62,376 bases of DNA from Clostridiales bacterium (GTDB lineage Bacteria > Bacillota > Clostridia > Christensenellales > Pumilibacteraceae), in the NCBI GenBank assembly GCA_029055565.1, contig JAIDCZ010000023.1:1-62376 (forward strand). Reading direction: 5' to 3'. Position numbers and translations under genes: made by a program. Positions 1 through 9,054 of this stretch are shown piece after piece (within the stretch, counting starts at the first letter, position 1; each line of letters opens with the position of its first letter). The notes below the pieces were generated by a model, which saw nothing but the letters and a program-made list of their open reading frames with translations, searched no databases and was not told where the DNA came from.

Positions 1-356
1 ATGGCGGCAAGCTGTGCGTCGAGGTCGTCCGCCGACTGCGCGGCGGGGGTGACGATAGGGTCTTGCGGCTCGGGCGTAATAACTACCTCCGGTTCCGGCA
101 TAATAACCGCTTCCGGCTCGGGGGTGATAACGGTTTGAGGTTCGGGCGTGATTACGGCTTCCGGTTCCGGAGTAACGATGGGTTCTGCCGGCTCCGCCAT
201 TATGATCACGGGTTGATCGTCGGCGGGTTCCGTTTGGCGTATGGGTTCCGTCGATCCGTCGGGCATGACAATTTCCGCGTTCAGCTCGTAAGGCGAAGCG
301 GTACCCTCTATAGTTTGGTTGCCGAGGTCGGCATTGTTGTCTTTGTAGTTTGCCAT
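1..356 (-). CDS. Pro/Glu repeat protein, 5' part only
   Basis: Open frame on the minus strand starting at ATG 356-354 and running off the left edge (118 codons seen, no stop). The start has a GGGAAC-type ribosome site and a good promoter (393-421). After about 50 ordinary residues the protein becomes a tandem repeat of roughly ten residues of the form V-I-T-P-E-P-E/Q-A/T, with about five copies between positions 45 and 190. Such PEP-rich stretches are usually extended linkers or cell-wall spanning segments. No signal peptide is visible, so this could be a cytoplasmic protein with a long flexible linker before a domain outside the window. Function unknown. Confidence 0.7.
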   Translation of the reverse strand, partial: MANYKDNNADLGNQTIEGTASPYELNAEIVMPDGSTEPIRQTEPADDQPVIIMAEPAEPIVTPEPEAVITPEPQTVITPEPEAVIMPEPEVVITPEPQDPIVTPAAQSADDLDAQLAA

Positions 357-392
357 ACTTGTTCCCGTTTTCAATTTTAGTATATCATTTAT

Positions 393-421
393 ATAATACA
401 TTATTCTGCGGCTTTTGTCAA
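393..421 (-). promoter_or_regulatory. Promoter of the leftward Pro/Glu repeat gene
   Basis: On the minus strand TTGACA (421-416) and TATTAT (398-393) are 17 bp apart, with the ATG about 37 bp further on. It is divergent from the promoter at 484-513. Confidence 0.7.
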
Positions 422-483
422 TACATTATTAAAAGAATTATGGGTGCGGAGATAGTGCGACGCATATATTTTTTGCAAAACTA

Positions 484-513
484 TTGACAGTTATCTGCCG
501 ACTGTGTTAGAAT
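484..513 (+). promoter_or_regulatory. Promoter of the lipoprotein-pullulanase pair
   Basis: TTGACA (484-489) and TAGAAT (508-513) with an 18-bp spacer, about 40 bp upstream of the lipoprotein start. Confidence 0.7.
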
Positions 514-551
514 AAGTATTACCTAAAGTAAAAGGACGTGGCATAAGGAAA

Positions 552-2381
552 ATGTTAAAGAACACGAAACGCGGAATTTTTATTCTGTTGGTTATGCTCT
601 GCATTACGTTTGCGTTTGCAATCGGGTGCGGCAATATAGAAATGCCCAACGGTATCGGCGGTACCGGCGGCGACAATCCCGATACGCCCAAGCCGAAGCC
701 GGATGGAACGAAGCCGCAATTATCGTCGGTCGTAGTTTCGACCGTTACGTTTGAGGAAACGGCGCGCACGCTGATAGTGGAGTGGGACGCCGTGCCTTAC
801 GCGACGTCGTATACTCTGCGCATTACAAAGGGAACGAGTACGTCCGCATTTATGACTACCGTGGAAGACCCTACCGTGGATTTGCGCAAAATAACCGGCT
901 TTACCGTGCCGGACAGCAGCTCTATAACTATCAAATTTACCGCAAAAGCAAGCGACTATGCGGATTCGGAAATTACGGAAATCACTTATGAATTGGAGGG
1001 AACACTGTTGCTCAGCCCCGAGATTACTACTTTCGATAACGGTGTAATAGGCTGGAAGGCCGTTGCGGGCGCTACGTCGTATACCGTCAAGGTGAACGGC
1101 ACCGCAAGCGAAACGCAAACCAACAGCTATAATATAAGCAGTCTTACTGCCGACGCTACCGTTGAGATTGCGGCCAAGGTAGGCGGCAAGACCGGCGCGG
1201 TAACCAAGGTCATGTACAACGCCACCGCCAAAAAATTGACGGCAATGCCCATAATCGATTTGACGCTGGATGGCGAAATTTTGAGGTGGGGCGAGATAGG
1301 CGGCGCTATCGGTTACAAAATAGTAGACCTCGACTTTAATTCGTACACCGTTACCACGCCGTACTATATCATGTCCACGCGCAACGTCGTTTACGGCGTG
1401 TATCCGGTTATGGACAGAGAATCGGTAGTGGGAAGCGCCGAGGTTACCGCCGTGGATATTAAGTACCTTACCGGCGCGGGCACGGAAACCAATCCGTACC
1501 TTATTAAGACGCCCTTCGATTTGCGCACGATAGACTACTACGAGCTTAAATCGTTCGAGGCCGGCAACACCGCCAAGAATTACTACAAAATAGCAAACGA
1601 CATAAACTACAGCTCGGTAAGCGCGCTCGAGGGCGAGTCCAACATGTTCACTCTGCACAAGGCGTTTATGGGCGTGCTGGACGGCGACGGTCACACGCTT
1701 TCCAATATCACGGTTACGCATGACAACGGTTTTTGGGCTTTGTTCGACTATATCGCAGTGGGCGGTACCGTAAAGAATATTAAGTTTGACGGCGTCGAAA
1801 TCAACAACGATTATCAAAAAGAGGAATTCCCCATCAACCCCGCTACCGCAATGATAGCGTACAACAACTACGGTATCGTTACCGGCGTTACGCTTAGCAA
1901 TGCCAAGCTGACGGCTGTGGGCGGCGGCGCGGCCGGACTTGTTATCCACAATTACGGCAAGGTTATAGCTTGCAACGTAGTGGGTTGCGAGCTCAAGGAA
2001 GGCGCCACTTCGTTGCTCGGTACCGCCGTTTACGAAATGGGCGGTGTGGTGCTGGAAAACTGCGCGGGCGGCGAGGTCAGCAGCAATAACGTGGTAAACC
2101 TTACCGTAAGCGGCAGCGGCAACAATATAGGCTCGGCGGCCGGCATAGTGGCTATCAACCGCAAGGGCGCTACCGTTAAGGACAACAGCTACGACAACGT
2201 TGCAATCAGAACTCTTAAGGTCGGCAAGGAGGCCGGCGGCGTGGTTGCGTACTGCGCAGACGCCAGGGACGTAGTTAAGGGCACCGGCACGCTGGGCACG
2301 TTTACCGTGCGCGGCGGCGAAATTACCGGCGACTACAATACCAACGGTATTGGTAAGCTGTACGGCAAAAAGGGTGAATAG
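552..2381 (+). CDS. Surface lipoprotein with FN3-like repeats and a GLUG-like domain
   Basis: 609 residues. The N-terminus has basic residues, a hydrophobic stretch and a lipobox with Cys26 (A-I-G-C), then a Pro/Gly/Lys linker, so it should be a lipid-anchored extracellular protein. Three FN3-like units follow, each with a W-x-A-V/G-x-A-x-S/G-Y motif (about residues 60-310). The C-terminal half starts with G-T-E-T-N-P-Y-L-I and has D-G-D-G-H-T-L and repeated Gly/Asn strands typical of GLUG or right-handed beta-helix surface domains. It is 8 bp upstream of the secreted pullulanase and shares its promoter, so it may bind alpha-glucan or anchor the enzyme; that role is inference. AAGGAA sits only 1 nt before the ATG, an unusually short spacing. 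Confidence 0.75.
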   Translation: MLKNTKRGIFILLVMLCITFAFAIGCGNIEMPNGIGGTGGDNPDTPKPKPDGTKPQLSSVVVSTVTFEETARTLIVEWDAVPYATSYTLRITKGTSTSAFMTTVEDPTVDLRKITGFTVPDSSSITIKFTAKASDYADSEITEITYELEGTLLLSPEITTFDNGVIGWKAVAGATSYTVKVNGTASETQTNSYNISSLTADATVEIAAKVGGKTGAVTKVMYNATAKKLTAMPIIDLTLDGEILRWGEIGGAIGYKIVDLDFNSYTVTTPYYIMSTRNVVYGVYPVMDRESVVGSAEVTAVDIKYLTGAGTETNPYLIKTPFDLRTIDYYELKSFEAGNTAKNYYKIANDINYSSVSALEGESNMFTLHKAFMGVLDGDGHTLSNITVTHDNGFWALFDYIAVGGTVKNIKFDGVEINNDYQKEEFPINPATAMIAYNNYGIVTGVTLSNAKLTAVGGGAAGLVIHNYGKVIACNVVGCELKEGATSLLGTAVYEMGGVVLENCAGGEVSSNNVVNLTVSGSGNNIGSAAGIVAINRKGATVKDNSYDNVAIRTLKVGKEAGGVVAYCADARDVVKGTGTLGTFTVRGGEITGDYNTNGIGKLYGKKGE

Positions 2382-2389
2382 GTGAGAAT

Positions 2390-5233
2390 ATGAAACAGAA
2401 TAGCGTAGTAAAGCCCGCTATGGGCAGAAGCAAAATAACGACGGCCTTGCTCGCGGCAGTGATAGCGCTTATGGCGCTTGCCGTGGCGCTGTTTACCGGC
2501 GGCGCGCGGCCTACGGCCAACGCCGAAGTTGCGGGCAGTATCACTATCCACGTATACGACACAACCGGACAGTACGACAAGCTGGCGGGCTGGATTTGGC
2601 TAAAGGGCGGATCGGGTACCGAACACCCCATGTCCAAGACCGCGGCCGACGACGAACCGTTTTTTAAGGGCGACAACAAGGCGCACACAATGACCTTCGA
2701 GCTGACCGAAAAACAGCTCAGCTCGCTTAAGGGCTCCGCGCAGTTAGGCTTTTTGGTTTGCGTAGCAAAGCAAGGCGGCAGCGGAACGTTCTGGAACAGA
2801 TACGAAAAGGAAGGCGCGGACGTCTTTTTGTCGGTTGCCGACGCGTTTGACGAAAATAATCACGCCGACGTCTATTACGTACGCAAGGACTTGGTCGCTT
2901 ATACGGACATCGAGGAGGGCCGTCAGGCAATGGAAAAAATTATAAGCGCTAACTTTATCGAAAAAACCGCAAGCAGTATTACGGTGCAGTTTGAAGCAAC
3001 TACGCCGCAGCAGAGCGGACTTACGGCCGAGCTGTACGAGGGCAAGGTGAAAAAGCTCGAAACTACGAGCGTTACTATAGATACCAAAAATCCCACTATC
3101 GGCGTTGCGGCGTTTTCGACGAGCGGTAAGGATTTTGACTTCGATTTCCTTAAAGAATATTCGCTTAAGCTTAGCTCGCTCAACAACCCCGGCATCGTTG
3201 CCAAAACCGGACTTATCGACACGACGGACTTTATAGATACCTTTGAGTCGGCCGAAACGCAAAACTTGGACTTCGGTGCCATATACACCAAGGAACAAAC
3301 GATATTCCGCGTATGGGCGCCGTTTGCCACCAAGGTTACGCTCAACGTTTATCCCGACGGCTCGACGAGCGCCGCAGATTCGCGCATTAACATGCGCAAG
3401 CGCGCGGGCACGCCGTGGGGCGGCGTTTGGGAGTTTACGCTCCAAGGCGACCAAGCGGGCAGATATTACAACTATTCCATAACCAACAACGGTATGGAAG
3501 TGGAAACCATAGATATGTATGCGAGAGCGTGCGGCGCAAACGGCACGCGCGCTATGATTATCGACCTCGATACCACCGATCCGGTGGGCTGGGCGGACGA
3601 CGCCACGTGGTACGAAAGAGCGGAGAATAAGACGGCCGTAGACACCCCTATAATTTGGGAGGTTACCGTAAACGACTTCAGCTCGTCGGCGGACTCGGGC
3701 ATGAAGTACAAGGGCAAATTCCTTGCCTTTACCGAGCAGAACACAACCGTCCCCGGCAAGCCTACGCTCAAGACCGGCGTCAACTATCTTAAGGACCTCG
3801 GCGTAACGTACGTTCACCTAAATCCGGTATACGACTTTGCGTCGGTCGACGAGGCCGATATGACCAAGGCGGACGGAAGCTCGTACAACTGGGGCTATGA
3901 CCCGCAAAACTACAATATACCCGAAGGCTCGTATTCCACCGACCCCGACAACGGCGCGGTCAGAATCAACGAGTTCAAGCGCATGGTTCAAGCGCTCCAC
4001 AACGCGGGCATAGGCGTAATTATGGACGTCGTGTACAACCACACGTTCAACACCGGCGGCCAAGCGTTCCACGACACCGTTCCGTACTACTATCACCGTA
4101 CCGAAATAGACGGCAAGTTCTCCGACGATTCCGGTTGCGGCAACGGCACGGCGTCCGAGCGCACTATGATGCGCAAGTTCATGGTCGAGTCGCTCAAATA
4201 CTGGGCGGAGGAATATCACGTAGACGGCTTCCGTTTCGACCTTATGGGTATTCACGACGTGGTTACGCTCAATATGGTTCGCGCCGAGCTTGACAACGTG
4301 GGCGGCACCGGCAAGGGCAAAAGAATACTTATGTACGGCGAGCCTTGGGACGGATACTACAATAAGGAAGCGCACAGCTATACCAAGCGCATAGCTTCCA
4401 CCAAGAATATTAACGCAAACAGCGGCAAGGGCAAGTACGTAGGCAACGCCAACAACAAGCGCATGAAGGAAGTTTACGACACGGCCAACGGCGGCAGCAC
4501 GACGGTGTTCGATCAATACCTCGATCCGCGTATCGCGGTGTTCAACGACTCCGGTCGCGAAGGCTTGCGCGGCGGCGTTTGGGCGGGCAACATCAGCTCC
4601 GGCTGGGTAAACGGCGCGCCCGGTAATTATCAAAGAGTGCGCAAAATGTTAGAGGGCGGCATAGGTGGCAACGAATATGGCGCGGAAGGCATACATTTGG
4701 GTGTAGGCTCGCGCAACGTAGCGTACTCTTGCGCGCACGACAACTACACGCTGTGGGATCATATCCGCGGCAAAAAGTACGGCGACGAAACGGCGCTGTA
4801 CTACGACGATCCGGTAGCCGACGACGTAAAGCGTTGCAAGCTGGTCGCCTCGTCGGTGTTAATGAGTAGCGGTATGAGCTTCCTCCTCGCGGGCGAGGAG
4901 ATGGGCAGAACAAAGTACGGCAACGAAAACTCGTACGATTCTCCCGCCAAGCTCAACCAGATAAATTGGTCGCGCCAAGAAACCTTTAAGGAACTGCACG
5001 ACTATTACAAAAACTTGATCCACCTCCGCAGAACTTACAGCGCGCAGCTGTTCTCGTACTCCAAGACGGCGGCAACGGTAGCGTTCAGCTACGGCTCCGG
5101 CTTCGAGGGCAACGCCGGCACGGGCGCGTTCACCTTTACTCGTACCCAAAACGGCGCAACGCTCACTCTGTCGCTCAATCCCTCGGCGCTCAGCGGCTAC
5201 GTGCAAATCGGCACTACCAAGTACAATATTTAG
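2390..5233 (+). CDS. pulA: Secreted type I pullulanase (GH13)
   Basis: 947 residues. It should hydrolyse alpha-1,6 branches of pullulan, starch or glycogen outside the cell. The N-terminus has a hydrophobic signal (about 17-36). A CBM41-like starch-binding region follows (I-T-I-H-V-Y-D, then W-I-W), then a CBM48-like domain near 300-400 (F-R-V-W-A-P) and the GH13 barrel. Catalytic motifs are visible: region I D-V-V-Y-N-H (from Asp546), nucleophile Asp617 in F-R-F-D, acid/base Glu651 in Y-G-E-P-W and Asp784 in A-H-D-N. The pullulanase signature Y-N-W-G-Y-D-P is present. It follows the lipoprotein by 8 bp. Export is clear from the signal; whether it is released or stays membrane-attached is open. 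Confidence 0.93.
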   Translation: MKQNSVVKPAMGRSKITTALLAAVIALMALAVALFTGGARPTANAEVAGSITIHVYDTTGQYDKLAGWIWLKGGSGTEHPMSKTAADDEPFFKGDNKAHTMTFELTEKQLSSLKGSAQLGFLVCVAKQGGSGTFWNRYEKEGADVFLSVADAFDENNHADVYYVRKDLVAYTDIEEGRQAMEKIISANFIEKTASSITVQFEATTPQQSGLTAELYEGKVKKLETTSVTIDTKNPTIGVAAFSTSGKDFDFDFLKEYSLKLSSLNNPGIVAKTGLIDTTDFIDTFESAETQNLDFGAIYTKEQTIFRVWAPFATKVTLNVYPDGSTSAADSRINMRKRAGTPWGGVWEFTLQGDQAGRYYNYSITNNGMEVETIDMYARACGANGTRAMIIDLDTTDPVGWADDATWYERAENKTAVDTPIIWEVTVNDFSSSADSGMKYKGKFLAFTEQNTTVPGKPTLKTGVNYLKDLGVTYVHLNPVYDFASVDEADMTKADGSSYNWGYDPQNYNIPEGSYSTDPDNGAVRINEFKRMVQALHNAGIGVIMDVVYNHTFNTGGQAFHDTVPYYYHRTEIDGKFSDDSGCGNGTASERTMMRKFMVESLKYWAEEYHVDGFRFDLMGIHDVVTLNMVRAELDNVGGTGKGKRILMYGEPWDGYYNKEAHSYTKRIASTKNINANSGKGKYVGNANNKRMKEVYDTANGGSTTVFDQYLDPRIAVFNDSGREGLRGGVWAGNISSGWVNGAPGNYQRVRKMLEGGIGGNEYGAEGIHLGVGSRNVAYSCAHDNYTLWDHIRGKKYGDETALYYDDPVADDVKRCKLVASSVLMSSGMSFLLAGEEMGRTKYGNENSYDSPAKLNQINWSRQETFKELHDYYKNLIHLRRTYSAQLFSYSKTAATVAFSYGSGFEGNAGTGAFTFTRTQNGATLTLSLNPSALSGYVQIGTTKYNI

Positions 5234-5405
5234 TTAATTCGGAATTAAGAATTAAGAATTAGGCGGCTAATGCCGCATTAAGGTTGAGATTCCTCGCGTT
5301 GCTCGGAATGACAAAAGAAATTAAACTTTTCTTGTCACTCTGAGCGAAGCGAAGAGTCTCAACCTTTTTCAATGCCGAATTCCGAATTCAGCATTCCGAA
5401 TTATC
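5234..5405. repeat. Palindromic intergenic element, copy 1
   Basis: The outer ends carry GGAATTAAGAATTAAGAATTA-like and GAATTCCGAATTCAG-like sequence. Inside are inverted arms GGTTGAGATTCC...GGAATGACA and TTGTCACTC...GAGTCTCAACC. A close relative lies at 13392-13582. No coding potential is seen. Confidence 0.75.
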
Positions 5406-5414
5406 TAAAAAGGG

Positions 5415-5443
5415 TTGCAAAAGCCGAATTTGTGTGGTAAACT
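5415..5443 (+). promoter_or_regulatory. Promoter of the GH78-like gene
   Basis: TTGCAA (5415-5420) and TAAACT (5438-5443) with a 17-bp spacer. It rules out a start codon upstream of 5502. Confidence 0.6.
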
Positions 5444-5501
5444 AAAAGCGGCGCATAGTCGAGTGTTATACTTATTTTCGACGTGCGCCATATGGAGATT
5501 T

Positions 5502-7673
5502 ATGGAAAAGATGGAAGAACCTACCGTATTGTTTGGAAAGTCCAAGTGGATTTGGGCGGCGGACGCCACCAAAAAGAACTCCAACGTTATTATGCGTCGC
5601 ACTTTTTCGTTCGGGCAGAACAAGCCTCCGCAACGCGCGTTTTGCCGCGCGGCTTGCGACACACACTACTATCTGTTTGTAAACGGCAATGCGGTGGTGT
5701 GGAACGGCGGCTTTAACCGCAGTGAAAAGCGCGCGTACTACGACGAATTCGATATAGCGAGTTTTTTAACCAAGGGCGACAATATTATTGTTGTCTTTGC
5801 GCAATATTACGGCAACGACGGCCGCGACCTCGTTTGCTCGCCGCGCGCCGGATTTATATTCGAGTGCAACGACTTGGATATTTACAGCGACAGTAGCTTT
5901 ATGGTCTACGAAAACGAGGCATTCCAAACTCCGCGCTCCACAAACTGCTGTTACGCCGGATTTAACGTAAACTACGACGCCGCGCATGAGGGACCTATCC
6001 AAAACGTGTACGACCCCGCGTACAACATTACGCAGTTCAAGCCGGCCACCGTTATTGCCGATTATCCGGACGACAACCTTGGCGTGGTTACGCTTAGGCC
6101 GGTGCCGCTTGAAAGGTTTTCGGCCCAGCCGGTTATAGTCAAACCCAAAAAGACGACCAATCAGTTTGACGGCGATACGTATATTATCAATCTTCCGCGC
6201 GAAATGCGCGTAACTCCGTACATGGAGGTTGCGGGCAACGGTCAAGAGGTGATCACCATATCCACCGACCGCACCGATTGCATGGGTTGCTTCGGCGACG
6301 AGGTAAGTACGTACAAGGCGCATTCCGTCAAGTACACGACCAAACCCACGCTCAACATTTACGAGGGCATGCTGCCCATGGTCGGTAGCGTGCTGTACTT
6401 TACCATGCCGCGCACCGTAAAGGTGGTTAAGCTCGGCTACCGCGAGCTTGGGTTCAACACCACGCCCACTTGCGCGTATCAGGCGGATACGCCCGAGCTG
6501 GATAAGCTGTTCGGCAAGGCGGTGAACACGCTGTACATGTGCATGGGTTCCACGCTGATGGATACGCCCGAGCGAGAGCGCACTATGTGGTTGGGCGACG
6601 CGTCGGTTGCGGCGCGTGCGCTGTATCTCGTTTACGCCGACGCCGCACCGCTGGTAAAAAAGGTGTTGGACGACGTAATGGAGTATTCCGAAAACAGCGA
6701 TATACTTTACTCGTGCGTACCCGGCAACGTGCCGGTAGACATTCCGTCGCACGGACTGATTGCGTTAAGCAACTACGGACTTTTCGGCGCGTACCGCAAC
6801 TACACGACCGACTTAGAATTTTTCCGTTTGAATTACGAAAAGCTTGTCAGCTACCTTATGCAATGGGATATGACCGAGCATGGCGTGGCGCTTCGCGACG
6901 GCACTCGGCGCTGGTACGACAATCTGTACAATATTGACGAGGCGTTGCTGGAAAACGCACTGTACTACAACTCGTGCGCGTTTATGAAGGAGCTTGGCGC
7001 GGCGGTAGGCAACAACGACTACGAGGAAGACTTTGACGACCGCATGTCCAATATCGCGGAGTTTATAGAAAGCACTTGGGACGGACTTGGTTACACCACG
7101 CGCGAGGATAGCTACGACGATAGGGCAAACGCCTTTATCGCGCTGGCGGGGCTTGTCCCCGACGACCGCAAGGCAGCGGTAGCACGACTGCTCAGCGCAA
7201 CGGTCAACGCGTCGCCGTACATGGAATGGGCGGTGCTTACCGCGCTGTCCGAGCTGGATCGGCGGGACGAAGCGCGTGCGCGCTTTAACATGCGTTATTC
7301 GGGCGCGGCGGGCGACGAGCAAACCACGCTGGGCGAGGATTATAACGGCTACGGCACGCACTGCCAAGGCTACCAGTCGGCGGTTATATTCGAGGCAATC
7401 GAGCTGTTCGGCGGCATATCGGTCAAGGACGGCGCGAGCAAAATCAAGATTACGCCCGACTTTACGGCGGTCAAGGATTTCCGCACCGAGCTTCAGCTTG
7501 TAAGCGGCGCGCTGGAGGTGCGGTACAAGTATTCCCCGACCAAGGTGGATATAATAATAGACAACAAAACTACGGCCAAGGTCGAGCTTGTAATAACGCC
7601 CGAGCATATAGGCCGCGCGGCCGATCGCCGAACCATAGTGCTTAACAAGGGCAAAAACAAGTTTAGTGTATAA
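5502..7673 (+). CDS. GH78-like alpha-L-rhamnosidase family protein
   Basis: 723 residues from ATG 5502, chosen because GGAG lies 4 nt upstream and a promoter overlaps any earlier start. The N-terminal third is a beta-sandwich like the rhamnosidase N domain (C-D-T-H-Y-Y-L-F-V-N-G and W-N-G-G). The C-terminal half is an alpha/alpha-toroid with D-T-P-E-R-E-R-T-M-W-L-G-D, matching the GH78 motif that carries the general acid. A short beta C-domain ends the protein. GH78 enzymes remove alpha-L-rhamnose from plant or bacterial glycans. No signal peptide is seen, so it would act on imported oligosaccharides. Exact substrate cannot be told; related toroid families (GH106, GH95) are less likely. Confidence 0.7.
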   Translation: MEKMEEPTVLFGKSKWIWAADATKKNSNVIMRRTFSFGQNKPPQRAFCRAACDTHYYLFVNGNAVVWNGGFNRSEKRAYYDEFDIASFLTKGDNIIVVFAQYYGNDGRDLVCSPRAGFIFECNDLDIYSDSSFMVYENEAFQTPRSTNCCYAGFNVNYDAAHEGPIQNVYDPAYNITQFKPATVIADYPDDNLGVVTLRPVPLERFSAQPVIVKPKKTTNQFDGDTYIINLPREMRVTPYMEVAGNGQEVITISTDRTDCMGCFGDEVSTYKAHSVKYTTKPTLNIYEGMLPMVGSVLYFTMPRTVKVVKLGYRELGFNTTPTCAYQADTPELDKLFGKAVNTLYMCMGSTLMDTPERERTMWLGDASVAARALYLVYADAAPLVKKVLDDVMEYSENSDILYSCVPGNVPVDIPSHGLIALSNYGLFGAYRNYTTDLEFFRLNYEKLVSYLMQWDMTEHGVALRDGTRRWYDNLYNIDEALLENALYYNSCAFMKELGAAVGNNDYEEDFDDRMSNIAEFIESTWDGLGYTTREDSYDDRANAFIALAGLVPDDRKAAVARLLSATVNASPYMEWAVLTALSELDRRDEARARFNMRYSGAAGDEQTTLGEDYNGYGTHCQGYQSAVIFEAIELFGGISVKDGASKIKITPDFTAVKDFRTELQLVSGALEVRYKYSPTKVDIIIDNKTTAKVELVITPEHIGRAADRRTIVLNKGKNKFSV

Positions 7674-7710
7674 CGCCGGAGATCGTGCAAGGATAAATCA
7701 GTAACCTACA

Positions 7711-9054
7711 ATGAAACAAAAAATTCTACTGACATACGTCGAATCGGGGTTTGGGCACATATCCTCGATGGACAGCATATACGACGCGCTGGTGGATAGA
7801 TTCAGTAGCGACGAGTACGAGATTGAAAAAAGCTTTATCTTGACGGAGGACGGCTTTCCTAACCTTGTCAAAATGAACGGGTTTCTTATAAAGCAAGTCC
7901 AAAACACCAACAAGATACCGTACTTCGGTCGATTCGTTTTTCCGTTTATCGCGCTGCTCGGCGGGCATAAACTGCTTAGGTTTTTCCACCGCCAAATGGC
8001 CGTTAAATCGTTTAAGCAAGGGCTTAAGGCGCTGGAATTGCGCAAACCCAATATTATAATTTCAAATCACTACTTTACCGACCTTTTGGCCGTGGAATAC
8101 AAGCGGCGCATAGATCCCAACGTCGTGGTAATCAACTATAATCCGGACCCGACGTTGCACACCTTTTGGGATAGGCGGGACGGAATATTTATCGTTGACA
8201 ACCCGCTCGCGTACAAAAAAGCGGTCAAGTATAAGTTTAAAAAGGAAAACCTCAGACTGGTTACGCCGTGCGTGCGCAAGTGTATAGAGGACAATAATTT
8301 AACGCGCGACGAGCTTCGCGCCAAGTTCGACCTTCCGCAAGACAAGTTTACCGTAGTTATAGCCGACGGCGGGTACATGCTGGGCCGAGGCCCCAAGTTT
8401 GCCAAATCGCTTATAAAAAGCGGCTTGCCAATAACGCTGTGCGTAATAGCGGGCGACAACAAAAAGCGTTACGACTACTTTAAGGCTATAGAGGAAGGAC
8501 GAGGCAAGCTTAAGGTTTCGCCGAACATGACGTTTAGGACGTACGGATTTTTGAAAAACGCGTACGAGCTGTACGGCGCGGCCGACGTGTTCCTTACCAA
8601 GGGCGGGCCTAACGCAGTACTCGACAGCGTGTATATGCACACGCCGGTAATGATCAACTACTGCCCGCACGTTATAGAGGCCGGCACCGTCAAGGTGTTC
8701 ATAGGCGAGCACGGCGTGGGCGAAACGGTGTATCGCAGAGGCAAGGCCGTCAAGCGCATACGCGCGTTTATCAAGGACAAATCTCCGCTTTTGCAGTACG
8801 AGGAAAATATAGAAAAGCTCCTTGCCGAAGGCAACGGCATAACGGCCGTCGCCGATATAGTGGAGGAGGAAGCGCAAAAGCAACGACTGGTGTACGAGTC
8901 GCGCGGCATGATTATAGGCGAGGACGACGGAGCGGATAAAGCGCAAACGGAGTCCGCACAAGATTCCGCCGAACCCGCACCCGATTATAATACCGATATA
9001 CGCATTGCCGAGGACGAGGACAAGCCTACCAAAGAGGGTGACGTTTTGCGATGA
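7711..9054 (+). CDS. MGDG-synthase/UgtP-type lipid glycosyltransferase (GT28)
   Basis: 447 residues. This family transfers a sugar from a UDP-sugar to diacylglycerol at the cytoplasmic membrane face. The N-terminal MGDG_synth half is recognisable (T-Y-V-E-S-G-F-G-H, then N-I-I-I-S-N-H-Y). The C-terminal GT28 half has A-D-G-G-Y-M-L-G and the nucleotide-sugar motif L-T-K-G-G-P-N-A with a downstream E-A-G-T. The last 60 or so residues are acidic and probably disordered. It overlaps the following acyltransferase by 4 bp (ATGA), so the two are translationally coupled in membrane lipid synthesis. Which sugar is used is unknown. Confidence 0.85.
   Translation: MKQKILLTYVESGFGHISSMDSIYDALVDRFSSDEYEIEKSFILTEDGFPNLVKMNGFLIKQVQNTNKIPYFGRFVFPFIALLGGHKLLRFFHRQMAVKSFKQGLKALELRKPNIIISNHYFTDLLAVEYKRRIDPNVVVINYNPDPTLHTFWDRRDGIFIVDNPLAYKKAVKYKFKKENLRLVTPCVRKCIEDNNLTRDELRAKFDLPQDKFTVVIADGGYMLGRGPKFAKSLIKSGLPITLCVIAGDNKKRYDYFKAIEEGRGKLKVSPNMTFRTYGFLKNAYELYGAADVFLTKGGPNAVLDSVYMHTPVMINYCPHVIEAGTVKVFIGEHGVGETVYRRGKAVKRIRAFIKDKSPLLQYEENIEKLLAEGNGITAVADIVEEEAQKQRLVYESRGMIIGEDDGADKAQTESAQDSAEPAPDYNTDIRIAEDEDKPTKEGDVLR

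Noticed and set aside
60-200. Short regular repeats that could suggest a CRISPR array
   Set aside because: The units are contiguous, without spacers, and encode a regular peptide in an open frame with promoter and start. No CRISPR array or cas gene was seen anywhere in the window.
720-1949. Long open frame on the minus strand inside the lipoprotein gene
   Set aside because: It has no signal, domain or ribosome site and lies wholly within a gene with a clear signal peptide and promoter; a codon-bias shadow.
5415-5501. Upstream extension of the GH78-like gene
   Set aside because: It overlaps the promoter boxes, and the downstream ATG has a ribosome site.
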